DNA from: Acanthaster planci
Lineage: Eukaryota; Echinodermata; Asteroidea; Valvatida; Acanthasteridae
NCBI RefSeq assembly: GCF_001949145.1
Contig: NW_019091453.1
Coordinates: 993,558-1,057,557 of the forward strand
Direction of reading: 5' to 3'
Length of the DNA: 64,000 nt
Part shown: one piece after another, positions 11,401-26,400 of the stretch
How the letters are laid out: the number at the start of each line of letters is the position of its first letter
How positions within the stretch are numbered: position 1 is the first letter of the stretch
Program-made: the position numbers and the translations under genes
Notes under the pieces: generated by a model
Databases searched by the model: none
What the model was told of the DNA's origin: nothing
The model's input: only the letters and a program-made list of their open reading frames with translations

Positions 11401-14400
11401 ATCAAGAGCTGTCCAAACCGGCAAGTTCTGGCAGAAGTACTGGCAGAGTGGACTGGCTGTTTTTTTCTCAGAGTCGGATGCACAAGAAGAAGAAAATCAA
11501 TGGGGCTCTAAAGGGATCTCAGATTGAAAAACCAAACGTGACAGTATTTTTTTGTTCCACACGTACAGTGCACAGTCATACAAACTCCTCAGGGCTGTAC
11601 CTGAAAAAGACCTGGCGACTGTCAACGTACATGTATGTTCAGAATATTGCAGTGAAAACTTGGAAGTGTTTTTTAATACATAGGCCTATAGGAACAAAAC
11701 ACATCTTATAAGACGCGAAGAGCTTTCTCAGTTATCATAAGTGCAATTAAGTTGCATTAAAAATTTCTGTATTAAGAATTTTTAATTATTAATATTTTCT
11801 TTGCCTTTTTGCGACTCACCAATGGAAAGATTTGATATAGCTTTCGGATGTCACTGAATGATTTCGACTAAAGATCTGTTCAGCATATCACAGTTAGCGA
11901 AGTACCTGGATCCTTTCCACTTGAATGATATTATGTGTCCTGTCTGGACGCTCTGTGTATCACACAAATACCTTCTCCTTTAGTATTCAAAACGCTAACG
12001 TCCTTGGTAGCCTGTGCGCCGGGAGTTCTGTGGAAAAAGCTTCTACAGACAATTGAAAAAAATTGTTAAGGTTCAGACCTTGAGAATCTTGTGGTGTTGT
12101 CTGCGTTTCTCATTATAATATACTTGGAAGCCAGGTCTCGGTTGTTCATCACACCAGGAAGTCAACAGTAATTATTCAAGCCTAGGCAGCTTTTATTATG
12201 CGATACACGCGTATGCATGTCATTGTGAAGTTAATGATTTGTGTCCCATTCAACATTTGTGTTGTGTTTGGCAAATTTAGAATTTCTAATGTATGTTAAT
12301 ATATGCAAATAAGTCACTAAAATAGTTTGTAATTAATTGCGTTGTTAGAATGTCCTGATTACAGAATTAAAGTGCCATAGTATTCTAAATTTATTTGAAA
12401 AGCACAGTTCAACCTTACAGAAACAACCAAGATCAAGCGTCAAAATAACTTAAGTTGTCTGTTTTTGTCTAATATCACCTTTCTATTTGAATTTCAAAAT
12501 CCAGTGACAAAGTATTTAAATGAAATTGTGTTAACACTTTTTCGGCAGTGATATATTTCCAAATATTGAAAGTTTCTTTGCAGGATTAGCACATTTTAAA
12601 CTTTTGCAAAGCGTTCAAAGACAGCAATTGGATAGTGGCTACGTATATATTGATGAGCTGACGTAGTTTAGTGGGTTTTAATTATCGACACGAATCTTGA
12701 TTTTTGTCCAGTCCGTTCAATCTCCCGTAAATATTTACTTTAAAAGTGACTTTTACTACGTTCAGTTATGTACAGGTACATGGAAATCTATAGTTTTCTG
12801 ATGTGCGAGCCCGCCCAATATAACACAATGCGTGTTTGGCGATCTGTGTAAGAGTGAATTTAATCATGATTCCTTGAACCGCTTCATGCGCACCGCGTCC
12901 GTAATCCTCATACCAACACGTCTGTTCTGTTGAAAGTTTACCTACCCAACCTAAATACACACGTCATTTTAAAGGTCTGAAACATGTTCACAGCACGATG
13001 GAACCATAAATCAGTCGCAAACAAGTTACACAAACAAAGCATCACTTTGAAGAAATACCATACTACGCACAGGGTTGTGTACAAAATGTAAGCGAATGTA
13101 CACATGTACTGTAGGGGCTGGAGCACTCGCTCATCTGGGTTCGAGGTCAGTTCATCTATGAGTGGACACTATTAGGCCTATGTACATCTTCATAGGAAAT
13201 ATTTTTCGTGACAGAGAAGAACACAATATACAAATTTTATTCAATTTATAAGTAATGCAGTGATGTTATTAAATATGACGTAATTGGCTCGAACACGGCA
13301 AGACTATGGCGATAAGTAATGTCATGTTAGTGGTCCAGAAATGTTTCTAAACTTCAGCCCTTTCGATGAATATTTTCCAAACGCTAGAGTGTAGAACCTG
13401 AGATAAGAACCAAATTTAAAACATTGCCTTGCCATGATCATCAAGTTGCACGTTCTGTAAACCTATAGGATTGATGATGAAATTAAGCCAAAAGTTTGTT
13501 TCAAGGCTGTTTCTTGTAAGGAAAAAAACCCGGTAGTCGGCGTTATATACTTAGGCTCTCGGTGATTTGGCGGTGATTATCGAACGTAGGTGTATTTTGT
13601 TAATCTTGACACCACTGTACGCCCACGCACAGCATTCGGTGTGGGTTGTGCGGTGGCGTGGTTTGTTCCACTTCAAATCCATAGTTTGCTCAATGGTTTT
13701 CTACGCTGTCGCAAAACTATTTTGCCATTAACAGTGTCACTTGGAAATCCATTTCTTATTAATTGACGCTCTTTCCTATTGATCCCCTCGCCAGTCGTTC
13801 TGCACGATAAAACAGTCATGCGCACTATTGTAGGATACCCGAGTTCGCTTTCCAGCAAGTCCGAATTTTCTGCACTGACACGACAGAAGCGAACAACAGA
13901 AGGAAATTTCTTTCAAAGCAATTCTTTATAAATGGATCAGAAGTGGATAAGGGTTTATTTTAAGCGCAGTTGATTTTATTGTGAAGACTGACGCAAAACG
14001 TTGCGTGATAGTTCTGGTCTTTCGCATATTAACAGTCTGCGAAGTCTGGATTTTCCTCGAATGTAAATAGCACAATTTTTATTTTGATTTATCTTTTGAC
14101 TTTATTATGAAGACTGAAGCCTTACTAGCGTGATAAATCTGGCCTTTAGCATACAATTAACAGTCCGTGAAGTTTGGATTTTCATGAATGTCGTGTTGCT
14201 TTTCCTTTTAAACAAATTTACAGCCATTATATAATTTCGGAGATCTGTTTTGAGCTTAACATGAGAAGCTCTGCCATAAAAGACACCATGGAGCAGCAGA
14301 CCGGAAAAATAAACAAATGCCTGGCGACATAACACCCCTCTCATTAATACGTGTTGGCCTGCGTGACCTTAAAAACTCGAGCAACTTCCATTTTACAATG

Positions 14401-17400
14401 CACATTTCGCACGAAAAGAGAGGGACCTTGAATCCATGTTGTTCTGACACCATAAGCCAGACAGTACTGTGTTTTTCCCAGGTATTGCTGAAATGAGCTT
14501 TGTTTGGCAATCGTGTACCAGTTGTTCGCTACCTGCTGCTCAACGGAGCTAAATAAATGTCGACATCCCTGGATCTGCGCCAATTCAATCCGTCTGACCT
14601 CTGATTGTGACGTGGAACTTCATTATCACACGCGCGAAAATGTGGTTGCCCCAGAGTCCCACTGATTGCGCCCCCATCGTAAAATATTTACTAGAATTGG
14701 CGACTAGTCAGGCGGGTTGGCAGTGCTGTTTGAGGGAGTTCCAGATTTCTGTGAGAACTACTGGAAGGGGTTATTAAATTATCGACTTACTATAAAGTTT
14801 CAAAGGTATTCTAGAAAATAATTATAAATGCGCTATTTTGCAGTTTATTCCACGCCCTGTTGGCATACAAGGTTAATGGAACTTCGGCAATTCAGGAAGT
14901 AATTTATAACCCACGATATAGCCGATTGCAGTGATGAGTGGGGAAATCCCAGATGTTGTCACTGCGAAATTTCGTTATTGTTAGTGTGAATCGGTGTAAA
15001 AACAGGTACTTCCGCTCAACGTAGCAACATCCGGCGTTTTGAGGGGACGGGGTGTGCTTCCCAACAAAACTAATACATGTACATTGTACATGTACGTTGT
15101 TCGTGCGATTGTGCGCATACTCGTCGTCGCCCTAGAGCCCAATCATAACTGATATCTACCCCCACGGGCTTCTGAAATCAGTCTATTTTAAAAGATATCT
15201 CTGGCAGATAACCATGCCTCTGAAGGGCATACCATACCAGTAATCGGATATATCTTATTCAACCGAAGGCAGAAACAAGGTGTTTAAATGCATAGTGACC
15301 TTACATGTTTCCAGTATAAATGTGTTCACATTCACTGACCGCACTGATAAACGAAGGTAACTTATAACCGAGGTTCTTCACAAAGTGAAAAAAAATAAGT
15401 ATATAAAAACTTTCGACGAAGAGCTTTTCCCCTAAAGATGTAAATTTTATGTCATGAAAAGCACAAAACGGCAAAGATTAATGAATGGCTATTCCTCGTC
15501 GTTTAATTTCTATTAAATGTTGGAAAATGGCAGTTAAGGAACACTGTACATATCAAGATTTGGAAAAAATTCATCTGTGTTAAAACTGAATTCTACGTAT
15601 GATACATTTTGTTTCTATTCCAAGAGCAAGGCAATGTGTGCGGGCAAATTCTGTATGATAAATCGTATAAAAGTCACAAAGACATCATTATGTTTTGTGG
15701 CAATAGGTCATTTACATGAAAATACTAGCTGCATCGCGGCACTGTTGAATTACGGGTGCTCAATCCTTTTTAATTTCTGTGCTTTCATTTTGGGTTTTTG
15801 AATTAAGAGTTATATATCAAAGCATTGTGTGGTTGGTTTACCTTTATTTCATCACCTGTATTCACTCTTTTTAAAGGATATATTTTGGTTCGTCTCTCTC
15901 AAATCAAGATGGTCGACTATCTTATAAGTAATTAAGATTTAATGTAACTGTATTAATTTAACAATTTCTTGAAACCCTAGTATGTATGTAAAATGGCATT
16001 AAAATAGGAGGATCGAGGACTGTAAGGGTTAATGGTAATAATGTGCGATAAGTCGATGAATCAAACTTAGGCTTCTGAAATTTACGAAGAAAAAGTTCAT
16101 ACATTTGTCATTGATAAAGTCCCTCGCTTATTGGTGACTCCTTTGCGTTGGTGCCCACGTCTTTCTACTTTCTGCTTCAGTGCAGTCCTGGGGTCCCGCA
16201 GAAACTTTCACTCCTGCTTATCCATTCAGCAACATTTCCCAAGAATACGCAGGTTATTTTGTTGAGGAGAGAGAGAGAGAGTTTCATTGTCCCGATTGTT
16301 TTCCTGGCATCTGAGCTTTTGAACGCCCCTGTGCGGTCACAACTAACTATGCTCGGTATGTCCCCCTTTCAGCAACAAAAAGAAATCGGCAGCTATTATG
16401 CAAAACCACGTTGGAGCGTAAATCCCTGGTGCACTGTGCATGTGCAGTGCTATTCAGAGAGCATGCGTCGCGTAATCCTTTAGTTAAGTCGGGAAATACT
16501 CGGCCAGCACCCTAGAAAAAACAGCCTACCGTTGGCCTACCTATAGGAGTAATATAATCACCCCTTCTATGTAATCACAGCTCTCTTTACGAGCACGTTG
16601 TCAAGCTGTCGGGAGTGCAGTGGGACCGGACCGCGTTTCTGGAGTGGGGTCTTTTATGTCTTCAACAATCTAATGAGTAAAAGACTACCACCCCATTGGA
16701 CATAGGCGCGGCATTCTTCGTTACATGGGGTTTCGAGTTACCCACGCCGAGGAACTGCCTACTGACCAATGGCTTTACTGGAAGGGTGACCGAAAAAGCC
16801 CGGCCAGCCTAGGGTAGTTCAGGCGCAGGAATGCCTGATCCCGAGGTCAGATTCTGTGGGTAGCACCACTGTGCAGATTGTGGGGAACCTTGACAAAACT
16901 TTGTCAACGGAATTTGCGGTCATCTGTGGTTGTATTATTTTGACTTTGTGCGGCTGGCTCACGGTATAAAAATGTTCAAGACTGAATTCAAACTAGCCGG
17001 TCCGGGCTTGTCGAGTAAAGGTTAGTACACGTATTTTCTGTATGTTTTCAAAAGCATTTTTAAGGGACTTGAAGGAAACAAACATAGCACGTCATGCACG
17101 TGACGTGGGTGGAATGAGATCTGTTTTAGCATGTTTAGGGCTTTGAGCAAAGCAGATTTGGCATTTATCTGTATACATAGTGTCCGTTCTAGTGAGGACA
17201 GCAACAATATTTAATTTTTTTCAAAAGGACATTCGGTTTCCTTCTTTCATGAGCGAATCATCGGCGGACAACTGCAATCGATTCGAGTTATGTTCATTCC
17301 CATGTTGCCCAGTTCATCAGCGCATGGGGAGTTCCTCTACGAAAGGCGCACGTCGATTGCACACGTAGTCCACTCAACGGGGGCTGGGGTGTGACCAAGG

Positions 17401-20400
17401 CCACTCGACCGTGCATAATGCTCTCTGCACCCCCGGCCCCATGTTAGCAAGTGAAACTTAAAGCTCCACGCCCGCACAAGTCACAATGGGGCTTGCATGA
17501 TGTACATTCTGTACAGCTTCACCAGCTTTCACATGACACTACTTCGTCTTTTGTTTGCCCTCAAACTATAGGACGAATGCAAGTCCCCGAGTATGCGTGT
17601 TTGTTGCCGTCTAATCCTAGAATATTTACTGTTATACGAGTGGCAATTTTAGCAATTCCAGACAGACCAGACAAACGCTTCGGGCCTGTGACGTTCAAAT
17701 TTGATAGCTCAATCTTCCCTTTTATGCATCAATGCGATCTTTTATAGTGGGCTGCTGCTAACCCTAACTCAATAGTGTATGTAAAATCATGTTGAAATTA
17801 AAAGATTCAGGACTGTTAGTGTTTGGGATTGCCTGCAGTATGTAATACAACATGAACTCTGCGGCCACTCCAGTCAACGAGGCCATGTTTGCATTTCGTA
17901 GTTATTTTTGAAAAGGATACAAAAGAGAGGGGCGATGAAATCCTTGATCATTCAAAGTTCACTTGCTTCAAGTTTCAAAATGTCAAATCGACAAGACAAA
18001 CTTTTTTCAGAGGACATGACACATTGTTCATTTCAATAATTAGCCCTAAGTATCTGGACATTATGGCAGATTTGCAAGCAGTTGGTAAACACTCTAATCA
18101 TTATTTTTAATCTGGGGGAGATTTTCATTATCTACAGCTCTGAAACTGATCTGGAATGTTGAAACCACATGCTGCCTATTTTCCCTCGACAGACATTTTT
18201 GCCTGGTCTGACCTTAGTAGGAATTTACTAATCTTGGATAAAGAGCCTTCGCTCACATTTCCTTGGACCTTATCACACAAATATTTGACTTTTGGAGTAA
18301 ATGTGGAAGAGCTAAAGAATTGTAGGATCACACAGATAAAGGCTGAACATACCACCGATGAAATTGTTAGTAATCTAACGGGGCCCAGATTCTCAACTGG
18401 AGCCTGTGGTCTGTGTGTATGCTCCCACAAATTCTTCCTTCTATATCCCTGCTCTGACCTCTACTGCTACAGTTATGAATGTTGTTGTTGCTAAGTGATG
18501 TGAGAAATAAACACTTGATTTATTGTGGGGCATGTGTTTAAGGCATGTCTGCACAGAGGGTATTTTACACAAACTTTGTAAATTTGAAGTGAAAAAAACA
18601 AATTAAGGATATTTCTATCATACGAATGTCATTAAATGTTTAGTGATTCACGTTACAAGCTTTTTGGTAAATATATTCTTTCAGGGCACGGCATTTGAGA
18701 TAAAGGAGGTTCTAAATTGGTAGATTTTTGTTGTGAACTCTTGTAAAATTTACCCACGACCGACTTGCGTGTTTAACCATTCAGTAGAACAAGGTCGATT
18801 TTAGACAAGGGATCTACGTTAAGTTATTACTGCACTTCAAATCAACATCTTGTGAGAAAATGGTGGAAAAATAAGTGCGGTGAAAAATTGTTAAATTTAA
18901 AACTATCATGGTTTTCAAGTCATGATACTGGAAATGTCCTATATAAGCTTGGAATTTGCCTTTTTGAGCATTGGCAAATATAGAGTACTGAAGTGTGACG
19001 TCACTGTGAACCAGAAAGTGCAGTGCAAACGAATGGTTCTCGCGCTAATGCCTTTTACACACTAATTGGGCGCATGATGTTCTCACTTTGTTACTCTATT
19101 GAAGCACTATTAACTATGTGATTACAGTCAAATTTGAGATGTGTCACGTAGCCTTTATACTGTAGTCTTTGTCTCAAGTGGTCAACATAACAGAATTATG
19201 GAAATGATGATCTGTTCCCAACTTGAGTAAAAGAGGCAAAGAAAGTAATGGATTGTCTTTCTGAATAACTTTTTTAACCATTGTATTTGCAGTGGTTGAC
19301 TTGAACATAGCTGCACCGCTTGCGACAGATGAAACAGAGAATATGGACCTGGATGCTGATATCGAGGCTGGTAAGCATCCATGAGATAATGCTCTTACAA
19401 CAAAGATTATTTCCTTAAATTATTTTCCTAGAAATAGTAGGTTTGGCTAAGTTGAGCTTTAAAGTGAGGATTTTTGTGGGTAACCCTAAACTCTGGAAAC
19501 AAATGAGTAAGTTTTAGTTTGCTTCTTTGAGTGAAGTTTCCAAGAAACAAAAATTCCCTCCATTAAATCTGTGAAGCTGGGCAAAATCTGACTGAATGGA
19601 TGAAACTTTGTATATTTTAAAGGATTTCATGTACATGTAGCATTTGTTTTGATCAAAATAGCAAAACTCAAATTTGTTACACTGACTCCTACATGATCAG
19701 GTAAAAGCTTTTATATAGAAATCATTTTGTACAATGTCAGCAACCAAAACAATATGATTTTAAAAAGAATTCCTTAAAAATTTGTGTGCTACCCATATCA
19801 CACTCGTACTAAACTTCATTAACCTAACCCATGTGTATGTAAAATCGTATTGAAATTGGAGGATTTGGGACTGTTAGGGTTAAGTCTGCAACAGTTTTTC
19901 ATCTGTTTACACAAAAGCTACAAACTACACTGGACCTAACTTGTGGCTGTAAGGTCAAATCCCTAAGTTAAAATCATCTTTCCTCCAAGCACAGAATTTG
20001 TGCAGGCTTGAAAAATCACTTTTAGGTTGGACCTCTGACATTAGACCCACAAGGGCCATTTTGACAGTCTTGACACATCACACCAGTGACCACCCATGCA
20101 CACCACAACAAAGATGTACCAGTAGAGCATGCCAGGCAACATTTCTCATGGGATTGTGTCTCTTGATATTTGCATGAAGTTATTGTGAATCAAATGTGCA
20201 GTAGTCCACAAAATGCTCCATAATAACCATGGACAAAATTAACTTTGCAGCAAGTCTGTAGCCTTGTGTAAACTCAGTCATGTAAATGTAGTCCAGTGTA
20301 GTTGTGTTATAGTGTTTTAATACAATAATTTAAGTGATCTAGTTAATTAAACAAGAAGATTAAGGTTTAACAAGCCAATCAATTTTTTTTAAGATGTTGG

Positions 20401-23400
20401 AAGAAAACATCTGGATGGGGTAGAAATTTTGTCTTCTGGGAATGGTGGCAATAGCCAGACAAATTTTTGACACAAGTTTATCATTCTGCTCATTTTTGCA
20501 CAAGATTTTACATTGAGAACGTAACGTTTAGAAGGTATTCTTTACAATTAAATTTCTTGAAGGTTTTTCACCGAAGACTACATTGTGAAACTCCCTCAAT
20601 TCACTGAACTGGTGAACATGTACTTCTACCTACAGTACATGTTTGCAGGCTAACATCATAGGTTTACAGTACATGTACATTAACACGCCTGGTATTCAAC
20701 TCAAGCTCACAGTTGTCAATGTCATTATTGAGCTGGCTGTTGTAACCAGGCAGGACGTGTACATATAAGGAAGCCTCAGAAGTTTCAGAATCCTTACAGA
20801 ACGGACTACAGGGTTGCTCAATGAGCTTCTAACACAAAGGGCTCATTTGGAATGGCATATTCAAACTAGTTTAAAAAGGTATTTGTTTTGCTTTGGCTCT
20901 GTCTGGAATTTGACTCCAAATTTAAAACCAGTCTTTCAGACTTACGGTGTCAGATAAGTTTGTATATTTAGCCTACTTGTGTGTGGATTGAATTCCTTGT
21001 AGTTATTACTCATGGTAGGATATTTTGTATTATAAACTAAGCACAGGAATCTAGTATACATGTATGTATGTAAACCCGCGTGAAATTACCATGGGTAAAT
21101 AATTACATGACAAGATTGATACGTGTAATTAAAATATAAATAAACTTGCCTTGGGGAGGAATTCAATGAATTAATTGGCATTATGTTCAACGTTTAAAAG
21201 TGCAAATAGAATTGTTTGGAGGTGGTTTCAAATAATTACAAATATAATTGGATGTTATAAAATGTAGCCCAACAAGCGTTCTAGTAAACTTTGCCGAGAC
21301 ATGAACAAAATGCCTGCCGGAAAACAGTGTTATGGATGTGAAATTTCTGAAGATCAAGATTTGTGCACCATGTTTCCACTTTTCTATCAATGTTCTTACT
21401 GTTCATGTACATGTATTGTATTCCATCAAACTTTACAAGTTTTTGAAATGGGCTAGTAGGGTTGCAAGCAATGACCTAGCCTAGCCCATTATAGAACTAA
21501 AATTGTATTAAAACAGTGAAAATGCCCATTTCTGTGTTCATTAGATTTCCAAAGCTAACAAGATATTGATACCAGTTGTAAAAATTGTGGGCGTACTAAA
21601 ATTACTGAATTACTCACTAAAAATTACTCTTGCTCATAATCCATGCTTTCAGCTAAAACCAAGTTGGGTTAGAGGATTTTGTTTTTAAATTGTCCGAAAC
21701 ATTTGTGTAAATAAACAAGGAGAGAGCAGGGGCACCAAAATGCATAGAAGTTATTCTTTAAAATGCTTTCTAGATACACATGTTATAGAAAAATAGTAAG
21801 CAGACCCATTGGTGAAGATTTTGTGCAAAATTGCAAACCCATCTGATGCTAATTTACATCAAATTTTCTCTGTACACCAACATTTTGAAAAACCTTAACA
21901 GTATCAAGTCCAGTGGCCATCACTGAATAATTTCTGATGGACTTTGTTTATCTTACCTATCAATAAGATATTTTGTTTCACCATTAATGCTCTAACTGTA
22001 CTGTGAGCTAAATTTTACTTCTTCCAGTAAGAGTCTTTGTCGTAGTCAGGTCTTTGAAGATGTGAGGACCATGTACATAATCTAGACCAATCAGACTTGC
22101 AGATAACAGGATTTATTTCATGGCCATGATGTTCACAGTGAATGATCTCGTTAGGGTGTTGTGTTTGCACATCATTCATGTTTCCTTTGTCAACTAAGTT
22201 AGTTTTGCTTAGTGTTCAGGGCTGTCCACTGAATGCTGGCGAGCTTTTGTGATGGAAATGAAACGTCTGATGGACTTATTTTGTTATTCAGTGATCTTAT
22301 GTAATCAAATTTGCAGTAGCCTTTTTGAAGCAGTGAAATTTGTTGATTTCCTCTGTTCCTTTAAGAAAATCATGACATTTGTACCCGGGGTTTGAACAAG
22401 AATGTGAAACAAAAAAGGAAGCCAAAAACTGAACCGAAGTCCACCCTGATGCTCATTAGCTTGCAAAGGTTTTTTAATTAAGGCTAGATTCAACAACTTG
22501 AATCTGTTGCACATTGATTTTTATTCTGTCACAGTAATTCACTCTGTGACTGAAAGTACAGTTGATATTTGAACAGTGTAGACTTCAGTAGGGTTTAATG
22601 GTGTCGATAATAGTCAGTTTACAATGCATCGAGGATTGGTACTGGCTTCTGTTGACATTAAATCATCAGTTTGTCACAAAGAGACAATTTGACCCCAAAT
22701 CATGGTTTTTTTCAAGTTTCTGTATTTTGGCAAAATCAACTAGGCTATGCAATGCCTACAGCTTAATGTAATTATTCTTTACCAAATCTACTGAAATCAC
22801 CCAAATCACGGTAATCCTTGTGGTGTAATATTCAACTAAAATGCATTTTTGGTTTTCACGAAGAGACAATTTTGTCTTCTATAGATAAAACGTTGGCAAA
22901 AAGATCAACACCATGAGCAAAACTGATTTTGTAGTTTTCACGAAGAGACATTTTGACTCCAGAAATGTATACAAATGTAACAATGTTGCACTTGGCACAT
23001 GCTATGTCAAACGTGTGTATTGTGCGTGCCATTTTCACGAAGACCAAAAAGTCACACAAATTTTAGCATTTCATGAACAGACAATCTTGTTTGTTTACGA
23101 AATAAACAACTTTAATTAACTTATAGAAATACTAGTTTTGTGTCTTCTAACATCCCCTCATTCATGAAGTAGCATTGGTGAATTTAAAGGAATGCTATAT
23201 TCTAGAAAATTAAGCATTTGAAAAGAGACCAACTTCAAATGCGATTTTCTATGTTTTCCTATGTTTTGTAATCCAATGAGAAAATGGTCTCTTCATGAAA
23301 ACTGTGACGAAATGATGACGTTGTATAAAAACCGACTTAAAATATTTGCACTTTTGGCTTAATCATGTATGTCCTTACTAACATCCTTTGCAAATATACA

Positions 23401-26400
23401 TGTACATGTATTTGTTAGGTATATATCTTAAGAAAACCCTTACAAGAAATATTTTCAATGATTTAGGTTGCGCTCTGTTGGCAACATGCTGTGGGGCATC
23501 GCCATATGAGACTATGGCATTCACAAGTATCAAACACTGGCTTTGGCTCTTCGCTGCAGCCTGTTTTGATCAAAATTTGAAGCTTTAGTCAAAGGAGATG
23601 GGACTGGAACATTGCCCTCCCCCCGTCATGTGCCACACTATGTTGTGTGTGTTAAGTTGTGACAACTGCAGTGTTGTGTAAACATACGTGATACGCACGC
23701 CAACAATAATAAAATGATGCTACATATATCTATGTAATCCTTTCACGTGACAAATTTTTAACACTGTATGAAACCTGGGACATTTGCTGAGACTGGTCTC
23801 CACTGCCAAAGTTAAGTTTTGAAATAGCTCCAGTGTGGGCACAACTGATATATTAACATTAAAACAATTCAGAACATTAAATTTTCACCATGTGAAGGAA
23901 TACAGTTTTCAAAGTTCATATCACATTATTCTAAGCAGAGAATTCACCAAACTGCAAATTAAAGAAAGTGTCCCGTGTTTTTCTGCACAGGTGGAAATGT
24001 TGGTGTGTCTGGTGGAGCTTCAGGAGATTTGGGTGGAAGTGCTGGCCTTCAGGTAAGCTGTCCTCTTTTGATGGTTTAAGACTATTCTGTCGTTATAGAT
24101 ATGTCCATGGTGTTGCCATATTGTGACATTCAGAAAGATGTGTTTTTTTTCCCAGAAATTTAGGAGGAACACTCCATACACTGTAGAAACGCAAATTGGA
24201 AAAAAGCCCACAAAAGATACTTGTCAGAATGTCAGTTTGCTGATTTTCCTTGTGATCTACACACGTTCTGTGCAGAAATAGACAAGATTGAACATTTGGA
24301 AACTAATCACAAATATTTGATTATCAAACTGGCAAGAAATAGAATATATAAATTCTGCTACAATTGCACAGGACTACAATATCATTTCTTCCTATTCTAA
24401 AAGCATTTATTATCATGTTGCATTGATGAATTCGAAAAAAATTCTTTTGAAGTACATGTAAATATTCAAAACATTCACAAATGCATGTCTGTCTCTTGTT
24501 TTGAATTCATGGACTGCTTTATCTGAAAAACAAATATAAGTTTGTTTCACCTGCGTGCACCATTCCATTTGAGACCTTTACATTTACAGTGACACTGAAA
24601 TAACTACATAAGCTGTTTTCCTAAATTTTGTACATATTCACTCTTTAAAGCAAGGCCTACATTATTCTTTTATTCCTTCTTGGGTCCATGACGGAGCCAC
24701 TTTTTTGTTAAGAAATTTAAAATTGAAGAACAAAGAATATTTGGAACAGCTATTCAGAGTGGGGAACAAAATCAAATATGTTATGATTTGGTAAAACCCA
24801 ATTATGATACTGTTTGATCAAAGTTACACCATTAATGCTTTTATTTTCACTGGCACTTCCCCATCGGTTTTGCACACCATTTGAGACCTTAAGCAAAACA
24901 ATTTTCAGGAACGTAATTTATTAGATGCAATACTTTTTAATATCGGACATCGTAATTTCATTGCTTGGTTGTTTTTTGCAGTTTCTGTAAACCTTTCCTT
25001 TACCCCAACTGCGTTTCATTTTCTAAGGTTTTTAAACAAGCCTAATGCTGAGAAAAACTGATTTTTTTTCAACATCTGTTTAGTCTCACTAACAATTATT
25101 ACTGTATCTTATTTCAGGCTGACATTCCATCTGGAGCATCTGCAGGTGTTGGCGTAAGTGGGGATATGCCCTCTGCAGGTGCAAGCCTTGATGTCTCTGC
25201 ACCAGACGTGAAGCTGAATATAAATGGAAAGAAACACAAGAAGCGATCGTCTTTCCCCAAGTTCAGAAAAAGAACTCCTGCCGAGGCAGAGTTGGATGTT
25301 GAGCTCCCCAAAGGTGAAGTACAGATTGGGGGAGGTGCAGATGTTGCAGCTGGCATCAATGGACACAAAGGATTGAAACATGGAAAGAGGAAAGAAGGTC
25401 CATCTGTTTCTGCAGAAGGAGGTGCATCCATGGACGTTGACACACCAGCAGTGGAAACACCCAAGGTTGGTGTCTCAGGTGGTGCTGATGGTGATGTAAA
25501 TGCGTCACTCCCTTCAGCTGATGTGACTGTCAAAGCTGACATGCCAGATGCAAAAAGACATTCTCCAAAGAAAGGTGGTTTCTTTGCTGAGATAGCAAAG
25601 TTCTTTACTGGGGATTCAGACTCTTCTGATTCAGACTCTGATGCTGAGACCAAAAACCTCAAACTTCAAGGAAGCCTTCACAAAGGAGATGTATCAGGAG
25701 GTGCTCCAGGAGCCGATATCAGTGGTGGTGTGGGAGCCAACCTGGATGCATCAGCAGATATCAGTGGCTCACCAGAGGGAGAGGCTAAATTCAACATTGG
25801 TGCTGGAGGCAAGAGTTCTCCATCTAAACGCAAGAAGGGAGGAAAATTCAAGTTGCCCAAGCTTGGAAAACGCAAGATAAATGGCAATGCTGATGCAGCA
25901 GTAGAAGTTCCAAATGCTGATCTGAAAGGAGTTGTGGGATTTAATGTTGAACCTCCTGATGCTGTAGTGAAAGCAGATGTTGATACAGATGTCAAGACAA
26001 AGAAGGCAGACTTCAGGTTTGGTGGAGGTGTGAATGGCGATGGTGAACTTGACCTTAAGGGAGGAATCTCTGGACCCGATGTTAGTGTTTCAGGACCAAA
26101 GGCTTCATTAGGTGGTGATGATGGTATCGGAGGAGACGGTGATGTAAACATCGGAGTAAATGTCCCAGATGCCTCACTGGGAGTTGGAGGAGATGTTAAG
26201 GTTCCCAACATTGGCGGTGGCATTGGTGGGCTTGGCATCAAAGGAGGAATTTCAGGACCTGATACCGATATTTCTGGTCCCACAATTGGAGGTGATGCAG
26301 GCCTCGGTGGAGGAGTGAATATACCAGATGCCTCACTGGGGGTTGGAGATGTCAAAGTTCCCAGCTTTGGTGGTGGTATTGGTGAGAGAGGTGGGCTTGA

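Larger units (their letters stand above)
8473..19292 (+). other. intron 1 (10.8 kb)
   Basis: Bounded by GTGAGT and a TTTGCAG acceptor. Mostly AT-rich DNA without exons I can support. It contains two local duplications (9961-10633 and 13972-14190), two copies of a 60-65 base mini-element (15973-16032, 17760-17824), a (GA)n run near 16267 and a TATA-containing CpG-richer stretch near 16600-17020. The open frame at 18156-18494 is not supported by any domain. Confidence 0.7.
19371..23990 (+). other. intron 2 (4.6 kb)
   Basis: Bounded by GTAAGC and a TCTGCACAG acceptor. Contains the third mini-element copy (19820-19883), ACATGTAC-type palindromes (about 20660-20690, 21405-21420 and 23395-23412) and a run of diverged TTTTCACGAAGAGACA motifs at 22854-23060. 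No exon I can support. Confidence 0.7.

Noticed and set aside
18156-18494. 112-residue open frame in intron 1 ending in a Cys run
   Set aside because: No domain, no splice context linking it to exons 1 or 2, and the CCCC end comes from a GTT/TGC microsatellite-like stretch.
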